This document shows, piece after piece, positions 1 through 8,674 of a stretch of 39,045 nucleotides of DNA (position 1 is the stretch's first letter; every line of letters starts with the position of its first letter). The stretch lies in contig JALXBF010000166.1 in assembly GCA_026991575.1 (NCBI GenBank), positions 1 to 39,045 on the forward strand. The letters run 5' to 3'. Under the pieces are notes generated by a model. It was given only the letters and a program-made list of their open reading frames with translations. It ran no database searches and had not been told where the DNA came from. The DNA is from Planctomycetota bacterium. Lineage in GTDB: Bacteria; Planctomycetota; Planctomycetia; JALXBF01. The position numbers and the translations under genes are program-made.

Positions 1-910
1 TCTTGTGATTCGGCCGCTTGGAGAAGCCGATCCCTGTGCCTCGACCGTTATGGGCGAGCCACCAGAGCTCACCTTTGAAGCTCCACTGGGCCAGGGTCGA
101 GTCATCGCAGACTTTCTCGAACCACTTGTCCCCTTCGCGCTGAGCCCAACGGCCGTTGCCTGGGTAGCGGATCGAGTGCGGCGAGACCCAGGTCCAGGAC
201 AGAGGGTCGCGGTTGGCCCATTGGGTGCGACGCGGGCCTTGCGGAATCCACTGCATGCTCCCGCGCACCCACTCAGAGAACGCTGCCGTGAATGCTGTGC
301 CATCCACGATGTCGCGCAGCGCGATCGGCTTGTTGAACGCCCAGTCCCAACCGGGCTGGTAGACGATGCCGTTGGTGCGCCAGTTGTTGTAGTACCGCTC
401 CGTGCCGTGGTTGGGCGCGTAGTTTTGAGACGTTGCCTCGGGGATGCGATGATCAAAGTGAGGATCCGATGGGCAGATGAACGTCTCGATCCGGGCCCGG
501 CGGAGCGTTCGGTTTGCGTCACTGCGCCATGCGCGGCTTCGCGGGATCGTGGGCGGTTCACCGTATGCGCGCAGATCAAGGTTGGCGGCGTTGTAGATAT
601 CGGCCCGGTCCAGGTAGGGCAGCAGGAAGACCTTCATGGACCAGTGCTGCTCGCCACCAGCTGCCCAGCGCCTGGAAGCACGGCCGCGGATGGCACGCAT
701 GCCGTCGGGCGGGAAGTAACCATGCGACTGGTGGTAGTTGTGTAGAGCCAGGCCAATCTGTTTTAGGTTGTTTTGACATTGCGCGCGGCGCGCCGCTTCG
801 CGAGCCATCTGCACAGCCGGGAGCAGCAACGCAATGAGCACCGCGATGATCGCGATGACAACCAACAGCTCGATGAGCGTGAACGCTCGTCTCGCGGAGC
901 AACGGGTCAT
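1..910 (-). CDS. DUF1559 prepilin-like secreted protein (3' end outside window)
   Basis: 303 codons lie in the window and the C-terminus is cut off by the left edge. The start is the ATG at 910-908, preceded by GGAGG at 916-920 (5 nt spacing). The N-terminus carries a type IV prepilin signal, [16 protein letters not shown] (residues 7-22), with Glu at mature position 5, followed by the family-typical [15 protein letters not shown] and [14 protein letters not shown]. Further on come the FICPSDP and NYAPN segments usual in DUF1559 (SBP_bac_10) proteins, which are expanded mainly in Planctomycetota and relatives. The residue before the expected cleavage point is Ala rather than the usual Gly. 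The C-terminal H-X9-DG motif of the family is not reached. Such proteins are presumed exported pseudopilin-like surface proteins; the actual function is unknown. The gene is monocistronic as far as visible, divergent from the MoxR operon. Confidence 0.9.
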   Translation of the reverse strand, partial: MTRCSARRAFTLIELLVVIAIIAVLIALLLPAVQMAREAARRAQCQNNLKQIGLALHNYHQSHGYFPPDGMRAIRGRASRRWAAGGEQHWSMKVFLLPYLDRADIYNAANLDLRAYGEPPTIPRSRAWRSDANRTLRRARIETFICPSDPHFDHRIPEATSQNYAPNHGTERYYNNWRTNGIVYQPGWDWAFNKPIALRDIVDGTAFTAAFSEWVRGSMQWIPQGPRRTQWANRDPLSWTWVSPHSIRYPGNGRWAQREGDKWFEKVCDDSTLAQWSFKGELWWLAHNGRGTGIGFSKRPNHK

Positions 911-1178
911 GACAACCTCCCCGGGCAAAGAGCCCGAACAACCTGGAAAAAACGCCATGGACAATCTCTCGGGCGGGCTTCCGCACGCTCGTGCTCGCCC
1001 CGGTCGCGCCAACCGGCGCTGATGGCACGACTGCCGAGGAAAAAGAACACTGCAATGGGCACCAGCCGACAAGCCGGAGCACGCGGCCGGGTGAGATGAG
1101 CGCAACCTGGAATCGCTGACTACGACGCTGCCCACGAACATTGCACGGATCACATCCGCGGCGTTCCCAAAGCCTCGT

Positions 1179-1229
1179 GGGCGGCTCGTCAGGATAATGA
1201 CCGTGACCCCGCATAAGAGCGAGCCGCCC
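1179..1229. repeat. 10-bp inverted repeat with 31-nt loop
   Basis: GGGCGGCTCG (1179-1188) is perfectly complementary to CGAGCCGCCC (1220-1229). It lies mid-way between two divergent genes. It may be an operator, a leader hairpin for the minus-strand gene or a terminator-like structure, but no U-run follows on either strand. Confidence 0.5.
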
Positions 1230-1386
1230 CATCGGCGCCGACAGTCTACCAACCTCAGGAAGCCGTGTCAAGCGCCTAAGTCGCGTTGTTTCGGGGCAAT
1301 GTTGCCGGGCCGGCAATCGCGCGCCGGTCGCTGCTGCGGGCGCTAGCCCGCTGTGGTCGGGTGCGTTTTGCCGGGCCGCGAGCGGT

Positions 1387-1392
1387 TAGAAT
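1387..1392 (+). promoter_or_regulatory. Possible -10 box TAGAAT upstream of the MoxR operon
   Basis: TAGAAT ends 53 nt before the chosen TTG start. No good -35 hexamer is seen at 16-18 nt. The same hexamer precedes four other plus-strand genes in this window, which is the main support. Confidence 0.3.
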
Positions 1393-1445
1393 TAGCGGAT
1401 GTGATTTGGGTCATAGGCAAGCATGTTTTTTTGCGGAGGTCTGTG

Positions 1446-2393
1446 TTGAGTGTCGCCGCCGAATCAGCTCGGATTGTCAGCCAGCTCATCGACAACATCG
1501 GTCAGGCACTTCTGGGCAAACGGGACGTGATCCGGATGGCGGTCATTGGTTTATTGGCCGACGGACATGTCCTGATCGAGGACGTGCCCGGTGTCGGTAA
1601 GACGCTGCTGGGCCGGGCGCTGGCCCGATCGATTTCGGGCACGTTCCGTCGGATTCAGTTCACGCCTGACCTGCTGCCCAGCGACATTCTGGGGACGAAC
1701 GTGTGGAATGCTCAGTCGGCTACGTTCGTTTTCAAGCCTGGGCCGGTGTTCGCCAACGTCATCCTGGCCGACGAAATCAACCGCACCACGCCGCGCACGC
1801 AGAGTGCGCTGCTGGAGGCAATGAACGACCGACAGGTTTCGATTGACGGCACGACGCACGAGTTGCCCGCGCCGTTTCTGGTCTTCGCCACGCAGAACCC
1901 GTTCGAATTCGAAGGCACGTATCCGCTGCCGGAAAGCCAGCTGGACCGGTTTATGCTCCGGATTCGTGTGGGCTACCCGCCGCGGGACGAGGAGCTGCGG
2001 ATGCTGCGGGAGCATCGTGAGGGCGAGCCGATCGATCGCGTCAGGACGCTGATCAGTCCCGAGGAGGTGCTGCAGTTGCAGCAGCAGGTACGTGCCGTGG
2101 AGGTGCACGATGATCTGGCCGGCTACCTGCTGGATATCGTCCAGGCGACGCGCGAGAACGAGCACCTGTCGGTTGGGGCCAGTCCGCGTGCTGCGCTGAA
2201 CCTGTACCGAGCGGCGCAGGCGGCCGCGTTTGTCGACGGGCGTGACTACGTGACGCCCGATGACATCAAGTCGCTTGCCGTGCCAGTGCTTGCCCACCGG
2301 GTCATCGCATCCTCTCAGCTTTATGGTGCCGGGTCCACGTTTGTTGAGCAAGTGATCCGGGACATTCTCGACAGCGTGCCCGTGCCGGAGTAG
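1446..2393 (+). CDS. MoxR-family AAA+ ATPase
   Basis: A 315-residue protein. MoxR ATPases are AAA+ chaperone-like proteins that act with DUF58 or VWA partners, usually in maturation of envelope or enzyme complexes. Visible motifs are Walker A GVGKT (49-53), Walker B VILADE (105-110), sensor-1 region VFATQNPFEFEGTYPLPE and the family-typical SQLDRF, so it is full length. The TTG at 1446 is chosen because GGAGGT (1435-1440) lies 5 nt upstream and the protein then begins where MoxR homologues do. The GTG at 1443 is only 2 nt from the same site, and the 5' extension to 1353 has no homologous look. It is the first gene of a MoxR-DUF58-transglutaminase operon, a very common bacterial arrangement; 28 nt separate it from the next gene. 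Confidence 0.95.
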   Translation: MSVAAESARIVSQLIDNIGQALLGKRDVIRMAVIGLLADGHVLIEDVPGVGKTLLGRALARSISGTFRRIQFTPDLLPSDILGTNVWNAQSATFVFKPGPVFANVILADEINRTTPRTQSALLEAMNDRQVSIDGTTHELPAPFLVFATQNPFEFEGTYPLPESQLDRFMLRIRVGYPPRDEELRMLREHREGEPIDRVRTLISPEEVLQLQQQVRAVEVHDDLAGYLLDIVQATRENEHLSVGASPRAALNLYRAAQAAAFVDGRDYVTPDDIKSLAVPVLAHRVIASSQLYGAGSTFVEQVIRDILDSVPVPE

Positions 2394-2421
2394 GCCGCCG
2401 CAGGGCCGGGGGTGAACGCTC

Positions 2422-3672
2422 GTGGCTATGGCCTCTGAAGCGTACGAAGAACGCTCTGCCAGAGCCGGGCGGCCGTGGTCGTGGCGGATCCGGCCGGAAG
2501 GGTGGCTCTGCGCCTTGCTGTTTGTGTGGGCTCTCTTGGCCAGTGCCGCGTCGCGCGCGAACCTGATGATCCTGCTGGCCGCGTTGGTCTCCGGCATGCT
2601 CGTCGTCGGTGCGGTGGTGCCGCTGTTCGGTGGCCGCTCGTTGAAGCTGCGCGTCGAGCTTCCGGAGCGCGTGTTCGCCGGTCAGCCCACGCTGGTCCAT
2701 GTCGAGCTGCGAAACCTGTCGCGCTGGTGGGGGGCTTCCGGCAAGGGGGTGCGGTTGGCGGTCGAGCCGGCTGCGATCCGGCCGCTGGCGCGCCACTTCT
2801 GGTGGATACCCCCCCGCGGATCGGCCAGCTGGAGCCGCACCGTGGTGTTTGACCGACGTGGCGAATACTTCTGGCTTCCCCCGGTGATTGTCAACACCTA
2901 CCCGTTTGGCTTTGCCGAATACTGCCGTGTCCCTAGCCAACACCAACACCGCCGTCGCCTGGTCGTCTACCCCCCCTTGGGCCAGCTGAACACCCAGTTC
3001 TTCGAGCAAGAACTGGGCGTGCGGCTCACCCAGACCGTGACGACGCCCGATCAGACGTCGCGCGAACAGGAGTTTCGTGGGCTGCGCGAGTATCGCGAGG
3101 GTGACTCTGCCCGCTGGATCCACTGGCCGACGACCGCCCGAAAGGGCACGCTAATGGTGCGTGAATTCGAAATCCCCCAGCACAACCGCATCCTGCTGGT
3201 GCTCGTGCCCTGGTTGGCTCGCGACGGCGATGACGCGGCGCGAAACAACGTGGAAGTGGCGGTCAGCTTGGCGGCAACCGCACTCTACGAGTTGTCGCGG
3301 CGGCCCCATACCCGCGTGGGATTGCTGATCGTGGGCAAACTGCCCCAGGCGTTCGGTCACAGTGGGGAAAACCCATCGCTGGCCATTGCCCTCGAGGCTC
3401 TCGCGCTGTTGAAACCAGTGGCGGAACCGGACTTTCAGGCAGCCGCCGATCTGCTCCGTCGCATTGCCGGACCCGGGGTACAGGTGTCCGTGATCACCAC
3501 GGCTGCCCCACAGGCGATTCCAGGATGCCAGCGGCTGATGACGGGCCGCCCAGGGCACCGTGGCACCTTGCTGCTCAACGTAGCCGACCGCCGCAGCCTG
3601 CTTAGCTACTTTGTGCCCCCGCCGAACTTGCTGTCTACGACGGGTGGAGACGATGAGAATCGCGCGAGTTGA
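2422..3672 (+). CDS. DUF58 domain membrane protein
   Basis: 416 residues. Two hydrophobic segments near the N-terminus (about 28-45 and 47-69) form a membrane hairpin. A beta-rich region follows, then the DUF58 signature LREYREGDSARWIHWPTTAR (221-240) continuing to VREFE, and a VWA-like alpha/beta tail. DUF58 proteins are the standard partners of MoxR ATPases; their biochemical role is not settled. The GTG at 2422 follows GGGGGTGA (2409-2416) and is preferred over the ATG two codons later, which is further from this site. The 3' end overlaps the transglutaminase start by 20 nt, suggesting translational coupling. Confidence 0.93.
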   Translation: MAMASEAYEERSARAGRPWSWRIRPEGWLCALLFVWALLASAASRANLMILLAALVSGMLVVGAVVPLFGGRSLKLRVELPERVFAGQPTLVHVELRNLSRWWGASGKGVRLAVEPAAIRPLARHFWWIPPRGSASWSRTVVFDRRGEYFWLPPVIVNTYPFGFAEYCRVPSQHQHRRRLVVYPPLGQLNTQFFEQELGVRLTQTVTTPDQTSREQEFRGLREYREGDSARWIHWPTTARKGTLMVREFEIPQHNRILLVLVPWLARDGDDAARNNVEVAVSLAATALYELSRRPHTRVGLLIVGKLPQAFGHSGENPSLAIALEALALLKPVAEPDFQAAADLLRRIAGPGVQVSVITTAAPQAIPGCQRLMTGRPGHRGTLLLNVADRRSLLSYFVPPPNLLSTTGGDDENRAS

Positions 3673-5851
3673 GCTACTGCGCCTGAGCACCTACGTGCTC
3701 GCTTGCGTCGGCTCGGTCTCGCTCTACCTGGCCGAAGAAGAAGGGATCCTGCCGTACGGCTGGATCGTCGTCATCGCGGCCGTCCTTGCCTACGCGCTCT
3801 GCGACTACCGCGGCTTGATCCGCGTCCCCGATCAGCTTGATGGACTGCTTGCCACACTCGTGCTCGGGTTGCTGGTGTTTGACGCCGGCATCCGGCAGCA
3901 GCCGATCGCTCAAGCCCTCGGACACGTGCTCGTGCTGTTGCAGGTGTTGCTTTTCTTCCACCGCAAGACCGTGCGCACCTACCTGCTGATGGCCGGTATC
4001 AGCCTGCCGCAGATGGCCATAGGAGCGATTGTCAACAACCAGTTCTACTACGGTGTGCTGCTTGCGGTCTACGTCGTCCTTTCGGCCGTCGTGCTTGCCC
4101 AGCTGCATGCCCTCTTTGTGGTCTCCGCAGCACAGCGTCAGGAGGCGCTGCAGGAACCCGTTCGGCTCGCACTGCTCAGCCGGCTGAGCCTCATTGGGCT
4201 ACTGACCGGTGTCGTCGGCGTGGGTTCCTTCCTTCTGATCCCTCGTCAGGGCCGGCCCAACTGGAGCTCGCTGGAGTTCACCAGTGGCGAGAACCTGACC
4301 GGATTCGACGAGGAGGTCACGCTGGGGGACCTGGGCACGATCTTGAAGAACGACAATGAGGTGATGTCCGTCCAGCTTACCGACCAGAATGGCAACCCGT
4401 ACACGCCGCCGGACGAGCCGTTGTGGCGGGGCATCACGCTAACCCACTATGAGAACGGCAAGTGGTCCGCGCCTCAGCAGACACGTACCGGCCGACCACT
4501 GCCGCACCCTGAAGAGCTGCCGAAGGATCGGCCGCTCATCGTCCAGGAGATCACACTCCAGCCAATCCGCACCGACTTCTGTTTCGCCTTCTGGCCCCCC
4601 CTCTATGGCTGGGCGCGAGGGGGCGGCACGATCAACTTCAACTCGTACGGCAACGCGCTGCTGCAGGAAGAGCGCGTCGAGTTGACGCCGTTCGACTACG
4701 TGGTCGTCTCACCCATGGGAGCCGACCTGGGCAAGATTGGCTTTCCCATGACGCGCGCCGAACGTAGGCCGGAAATCTGGAACAGTCTCGTCGGGCTCTC
4801 GCGGGAACTGCGCCAGGAGCTGTCGCAGTACATCGAGGAGAACATCGCGCCGCTGGAAGAACTCCGCAGTCTACCGGTGCAGCAACGGTGCGAACGATTG
4901 ACCGACTACCTGCGCGCCACAGGCGGCTTCACCTACACGCTCGACCAGCAGGTGGTCGATCCGAACGTGGATCCCGTGATCGACTTCCTGCGGAACCGCA
5001 AGGCGGGACACTGCGAGTACTTTGCCTCCGCCCTGGCACTCATGCTCCGTACACTGGACGTTCCCACGAGGATCGTTAACGGGTTCAAGGGGGCCGATAT
5101 CAGCCAGGTGGTGACCCGGTTCTACGTGGTGCGCCAGATGCACGCGCACAGCTGGGTGGAGGCGGCAGTCCCTGACCCGCAGGCCCGACCGACTGGGTAC
5201 CGCTGGATTGTGCTGGACCCAACGCCAGGCGGAGCACGTCGGCAGCAAGTGGCCCAGATCGCCGCACAGCGAGGATTCTGGAAGCGCTTCCGCGACGCAG
5301 CGCGCCAGATCTGGTCGCGCTACATCCTGAACTTCGACTTCTCCGAGCAGCAAGAGCTCATCTATCAGCCGATGCGTGAGCTGGTTGCCACGACCGTCGG
5401 CGGACTGCAGCAGTGGGCAGAACGGCTCCGCAGGGGGGACGGGCAAGCCTGGGTAACGCTAACCGTTACGCTCCTGGCATCAGGGCTATCGCTCACCGGC
5501 TTTGTCTGGTTCGTGCGGCGACGACGGCGCCGTGACGTAACCCGACCGCGGCGTGGCCGACGCGCGCCGGCCCGCTACTACCTGCTCGTGCGTCGCTTCC
5601 TGCGCCTGGCACGCCGCCTCGGGGTACGGCGCCAACCTGCCGACACGATGCTGGAGGTCGCCGTGCGCGTCCAGCAGGCCCTCTCCGAACGCGGCCTCGA
5701 TGCCGACCGTTGCGGCGTCCCGGTTGAGCTGGTCCGCCAGCTCTACCTGCTCCGCTTCCGCCCGGGTACGAACGGCGAGGTCACCGAGCGGGCGAGTCGA
5801 CTGCTGGCTGAGCTGCGTGAACTGGCCCGCCGGCCGCATGCCGCATCCTGA
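3653..5851 (+). CDS. TgpA-like membrane transglutaminase (DUF3488-transglutaminase-DUF4129)
   Basis: 732 residues. The N-terminal third has several hydrophobic helices (DUF3488-like, about 10-215). It is followed by an extracytoplasmic domain holding a transglutaminase/protease core, with Cys454 in AGHCEYFASALALMLR, His499 in MHAHSWVEA and Asp522 in WIVLDPTPG, i.e. a complete Cys-His-Asp triad. One more membrane helix (about 604-622) leads to a cytoplasmic DUF4129-like tail. The start is the ATG at 3653 after GGTGGAG; it lies inside the end of the DUF58 gene. In Pseudomonas the homologue TgpA is an essential inner-membrane protein. By family and context this protein works with the MoxR and DUF58 products on an unknown envelope substrate. 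An upstream in-frame start at 3611 adds only 14 atypical residues. Confidence 0.94.
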   Translation: MRIARVELLRLSTYVLACVGSVSLYLAEEEGILPYGWIVVIAAVLAYALCDYRGLIRVPDQLDGLLATLVLGLLVFDAGIRQQPIAQALGHVLVLLQVLLFFHRKTVRTYLLMAGISLPQMAIGAIVNNQFYYGVLLAVYVVLSAVVLAQLHALFVVSAAQRQEALQEPVRLALLSRLSLIGLLTGVVGVGSFLLIPRQGRPNWSSLEFTSGENLTGFDEEVTLGDLGTILKNDNEVMSVQLTDQNGNPYTPPDEPLWRGITLTHYENGKWSAPQQTRTGRPLPHPEELPKDRPLIVQEITLQPIRTDFCFAFWPPLYGWARGGGTINFNSYGNALLQEERVELTPFDYVVVSPMGADLGKIGFPMTRAERRPEIWNSLVGLSRELRQELSQYIEENIAPLEELRSLPVQQRCERLTDYLRATGGFTYTLDQQVVDPNVDPVIDFLRNRKAGHCEYFASALALMLRTLDVPTRIVNGFKGADISQVVTRFYVVRQMHAHSWVEAAVPDPQARPTGYRWIVLDPTPGGARRQQVAQIAAQRGFWKRFRDAARQIWSRYILNFDFSEQQELIYQPMRELVATTVGGLQQWAERLRRGDGQAWVTLTVTLLASGLSLTGFVWFVRRRRRRDVTRPRRGRRAPARYYLLVRRFLRLARRLGVRRQPADTMLEVAVRVQQALSERGLDADRCGVPVELVRQLYLLRFRPGTNGEVTERASRLLAELRELARRPHAAS

Positions 5852-5909
5852 CGGCGGCACGCGCCCTCTACCTGCGCGGACACACTGCAGTGGGCGCTGC
5901 AGGCATCTC

Positions 5910-5931
5910 AGCACGCGGCATGCCGTGTGCT
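5910..5931. repeat. 22-nt palindrome downstream of the transglutaminase gene
   Basis: AGCACGCGG (5910-5918) pairs with CCGTGTGCT (5923-5931) including one G-T wobble, around CATG. It is 58 nt after the stop codon of the MoxR operon. It may act as a terminator stem, but only a weak pyrimidine run follows. Confidence 0.35.
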
Positions 5932-6032
5932 GGCGCGTCACGCTACACTTCTTCTGCTGATCTGATCGCCACGAGACGGCCCGCGCGCGTGTGGCCGACT
6001 TGTGCAGACAATCCCTGGGCCGGAGACCCACG

Positions 6033-7079
6033 ATGCTGCGCATAGGCCTCATTGGTTTCAGCGGCTGCGGCAAGACCACCGTCTTCCGGCTGCTGACGGG
6101 AGCCAACCCGGATCCGGCAGCCGTGAGCCGTACGGGACAGGTGGCCGTCATGGAGGTGCCGGACCAGCGGCTGCCGCAACTGCAGCGCGTCTTCGAAGCG
6201 GAGCGGGCGGTGCCGCCGGCGCTGGAACTGCTGGACACGCCGGGCATCGATCCCACGGGCACCCACACCGCCGCTCATACGCTCGGCTTGCTGCGGGCAA
6301 CCGACGGCCTGATCTACGTCGTCCCCCTACGGGGCAACCCGGCCGGCAGGGAGGCGTTCCGGCGACTCTTCGGCCTGGTCTGCGATGCCGACCAGGCAGT
6401 GCTGGAAGGACGGCTGGAGCGGATCGACACGGCGTTGAAGAAGCCCAAGCCGGCAGCCGAGCGCCAGGAGTTGCTCAAAGAAAAGGACGATATCGAGCGG
6501 ATGATCGGTCGTCTACGGCAGCGCGCGGCGGTCGAGCCGGCTGACGCAGCTGCCGCGTTCCGCCGGGGCTATCCGTTGTTGTCGGCCAAGCCGTTCTGTG
6601 TGTTGGTTAACGTGAACGATGACACGGCGTTGGCCGAGGCTGACCGAATCGTGCAGCAGGAGTTTGCCGGTACCGGCACCGTGGTGATCAACGCGGGGCT
6701 TGAGGCGGAGCTGCGCGAGCTCGAGCCGGAGGAGCGAGCGGAGTTCGTCGAATCGTACCAGCTGGATCAGGGGGGGTTACGATCCGAGACATTGCCCCGG
6801 CAGCTCCCGGAACGACTTGGTCTGGTCACGTTCTACACCGGGAACCGCAAGGAGCTGCGCGCGTGGCTGGTGCCCCGCTGTACGACTGCCCTGCGGGCAG
6901 CAGGCCTGATCCACTCGGACATGGAGCGGGGGTTCATCCGGGCCGAAGTCGCCCGCGCCGAGCGGCTCGTGGCGATCGGCTCTGACCGGGAGGCTCACCG
7001 CCAGGGGGCGTATCACAGCGAAGGTAAGGATTACCATGTTCGTGACGGCGACGTGTTGCTGATTCGATTCTCGGTTTGA
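6033..7079 (+). CDS. Divergent YchF/Obg-like GTPase with TGS domain
   Basis: 348 residues, slightly shorter than classical YchF (about 363). The G1 loop is GFSGCGKT (8-15) instead of the G-x-PNVGKS of YchF, and the G3 motif is DTPG (68-71). The G4 motif is NVND (193-196), close to the NxxE variant that marks ATP-preferring YchF. A charged helical hairpin lies about 125-170. The C-terminus (about 268-348) is a TGS domain with MERGFIRAEV, EGKDYHVRDGDVLLIRFSV, nearly the YchF consensus. So it belongs to the YchF lineage but is not the housekeeping copy. The start ATG 6033 follows GGAG (6022-6025). It lies 10 nt before the next gene and appears to form an operon with it. Role inferred only as a P-loop NTPase linked to translation or stress. 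Confidence 0.82.
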   Translation: MLRIGLIGFSGCGKTTVFRLLTGANPDPAAVSRTGQVAVMEVPDQRLPQLQRVFEAERAVPPALELLDTPGIDPTGTHTAAHTLGLLRATDGLIYVVPLRGNPAGREAFRRLFGLVCDADQAVLEGRLERIDTALKKPKPAAERQELLKEKDDIERMIGRLRQRAAVEPADAAAAFRRGYPLLSAKPFCVLVNVNDDTALAEADRIVQQEFAGTGTVVINAGLEAELRELEPEERAEFVESYQLDQGGLRSETLPRQLPERLGLVTFYTGNRKELRAWLVPRCTTALRAAGLIHSDMERGFIRAEVARAERLVAIGSDREAHRQGAYHSEGKDYHVRDGDVLLIRFSV

Positions 7080-7089
7080 GGCTTGCGGA

Positions 7090-7533
7090 ATGCTTGAGCT
7101 GCTGGCACATTTACTGCGTCGGCTGCGCGACGGGCGTGTACGCGAACGTTGTGGCACGCCGGTCTGGTTCCGGTGTCAGGTTGGCGTGCCTGCCCCGGTT
7201 GATGCCGACCGGTGGCTGGCTTCGTTGATCGAGTTGGCCGTTGGCTGGCTCGGGGCTGAACCGGAGTCGATCGAGGCGGTGCGCGGTACGTGTGAAGGAC
7301 AGCACGCGTGGCTGTGTCGCTTCAGCCAGGGCCAGGCTGCGCTGTTGGTGCTGGCTACCGTGCCCTCGCCGTCGGAGCGCTTTCTGCTATGCGACGCGCT
7401 GGGGCAACACGGCGCGGTGTACCTGGAGGAAGTTCCGGTCGCCGCTGGCTGGACATTGGAGCCGTTGCCTGCAGAGGCCTCTCCGGTCGGCAACAAGTGG
7501 GTGGGACGTGTGGTGGAGGTGATCGGTGGCTAA
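7090..7533 (+). CDS. Hypothetical protein, 147 residues
   Basis: I do not recognise a family. The protein is soluble in appearance, begins with a short amphipathic helix rich in Leu and Arg, has Trp-containing segments (FRCQVGVPAPVDADRWLASL, VGWLGAEPESIEAV), and a likely alpha/beta core with ALLVLATVPSPSERFLLCDA. Its ATG follows GAGG overlapping the stop codon of the YchF-like gene, and its 3' end overlaps the next gene by 8 nt. This tight spacing and the strong downstream ribosome binding site inside it support a real gene. No signal peptide or membrane helix. Confidence 0.7.
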   Translation: MLELLAHLLRRLRDGRVRERCGTPVWFRCQVGVPAPVDADRWLASLIELAVGWLGAEPESIEAVRGTCEGQHAWLCRFSQGQAALLVLATVPSPSERFLLCDALGQHGAVYLEEVPVAAGWTLEPLPAEASPVGNKWVGRVVEVIGG

Positions 7534-8665
7534 GTATCGGGTCTTGCTCGTAACCGGTGGACGGACGCACCAGGAGAACTATGCCGCCTCGTTCCGGGCG
7601 GATGCTCGAGCCGAGGTCGTGGCGGTGGCGGACGAGCGAGGGCTGTCGCCGTATCGCCAGAAACACAACCGTGCGCTTGCGGACCAGTTGCGCGTGCCGT
7701 ACATCGAGGGCCTGGAGGAAGCGTTTCGGCGGACGGAACCGGACGTGGTTTCCATTTGTGCCGAACCCCAGCGGCGTGCTCGGGTAATCGCTCGGTGTAT
7801 GGAACTGGGCGCTAAGGCCCTGTATCTGGACAAGTCGTTATGTGCGGAGCTGGAGCGGGCGATCCAGCTGGCCGAGGAGGCCGACCGTCGTCACGTGTTC
7901 ACGCACATGTACACCAACAACACGCAGCCTTGGGCACGGGCGGCGGCCGAGCAGGTGCGTGGTGGTGTGCTGGGCCAAATCCGTGCCGTGCATGCGGACG
8001 CGTTCTTCGCCAAGGGTAAGCCGGGCACTGCGCAGCTGAGTCGACGGCGTGAGCTGTATCCGCCCACGCCCGGTTCCTTCCAGACGCTTATTGCCAAACG
8101 CGAATTGGACAACATCGGCGTTTATCCGTTGATGATGATCACCTGGCTAACTGGCCAGCGTGTGCGCGAGGTGCTGGCTGTGACCGCCAACTATTTCTTC
8201 CGTGAACACCAGCAGGAGAATGTAGAGGATTTTGCTGGCGTGCTCGGCACGTTGAGCTCTGGAGCCGTGTTCTCGATCAGTTGTGGCCGTATCGGATGGA
8301 CCAGCCATCCCGCTGCGGGCACGAACCGAATCACCCTGGTCGGCGACCGAGCCAGTGCTACCTATGACATGAACCGCTGCCGCCTGTACCAGGCTGACGA
8401 TGGCCCGCCGTGGCAGCCGCCGGAGCCGCATCCGGAGGACCCGATGTTCTTCTGGGCGAGCACACAGGAGGCAGCTGGAGTCCGGCCGAAGCGCGTCTGG
8501 CTACCGTTAAACGGCGATCCCGACGCGGACGTCCGCTACTTTCTGGACTGTCTGGACCGGAACCAGCCGAGCGAAATGGATATCCACCGCGCAGCCCATG
8601 CAACCGAGGTGATCTTTGCGTGCTATCGCGCGGCGGCGACCGGGCGCCCGCAGCGTGTCACCTGA
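7526..8665 (+). CDS. Gfo/Idh/MocA family oxidoreductase
   Basis: 379 residues. The N-terminal Rossmann part runs from KYRVLLVTGGRTHQENYAAS through VVAVADE and EPDVVSICAEPQRRARVIARCMELGAKALYLDKSL, where the Lys corresponds to the usual EKP catalytic-site Lys. The C-terminal alpha/beta domain holds DNIGVYPLMMITWLTGQRVREV, the conserved D-x-G-x-x segment of the family. These NAD(P)-dependent enzymes oxidise or reduce sugars and cyclitols; the substrate here is unknown. The start is the GTG at 7526, preceded by GGAGG; it overlaps the previous gene by 8 nt. The nucleotide loop is VTGGRTHQ rather than the usual GxGxxG, so cofactor binding may differ. It ends 9 nt from the convergent epimerase gene, which may act on a related substrate. 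Confidence 0.88.
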   Translation: MAKYRVLLVTGGRTHQENYAASFRADARAEVVAVADERGLSPYRQKHNRALADQLRVPYIEGLEEAFRRTEPDVVSICAEPQRRARVIARCMELGAKALYLDKSLCAELERAIQLAEEADRRHVFTHMYTNNTQPWARAAAEQVRGGVLGQIRAVHADAFFAKGKPGTAQLSRRRELYPPTPGSFQTLIAKRELDNIGVYPLMMITWLTGQRVREVLAVTANYFFREHQQENVEDFAGVLGTLSSGAVFSISCGRIGWTSHPAAGTNRITLVGDRASATYDMNRCRLYQADDGPPWQPPEPHPEDPMFFWASTQEAAGVRPKRVWLPLNGDPDADVRYFLDCLDRNQPSEMDIHRAAHATEVIFACYRAAATGRPQRVT

Positions 8666-8674
8666 GCCGTGAAG

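Larger units (their letters stand above)
911..1445. other. 535-base intergenic region between divergent genes
   Basis: No convincing gene is seen. The region must hold the promoters and leaders of the DUF1559 gene (minus) and the MoxR operon (plus). It contains a small hairpin (CGGGC/GCCCG, 922-936) directly before the ribosome binding site of the DUF1559 gene, a 10-bp inverted repeat (1179-1229) and a TAGAAT box (1387-1392). Open frames crossing it lack ribosome binding sites and recognisable protein features. Confidence 0.5.

Noticed and set aside
576-1316. Long minus-strand open frame of 246 codons
   Set aside because: It overlaps the DUF1559 gene in another frame, is Arg/Pro/Cys-rich with no recognisable domain, and has no good start site.
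1551-2597. 348-codon minus-strand open frame antisense to MoxR
   Set aside because: It mirrors a strongly conserved plus-strand gene and has an implausible composition rich in Arg, His and Gln.
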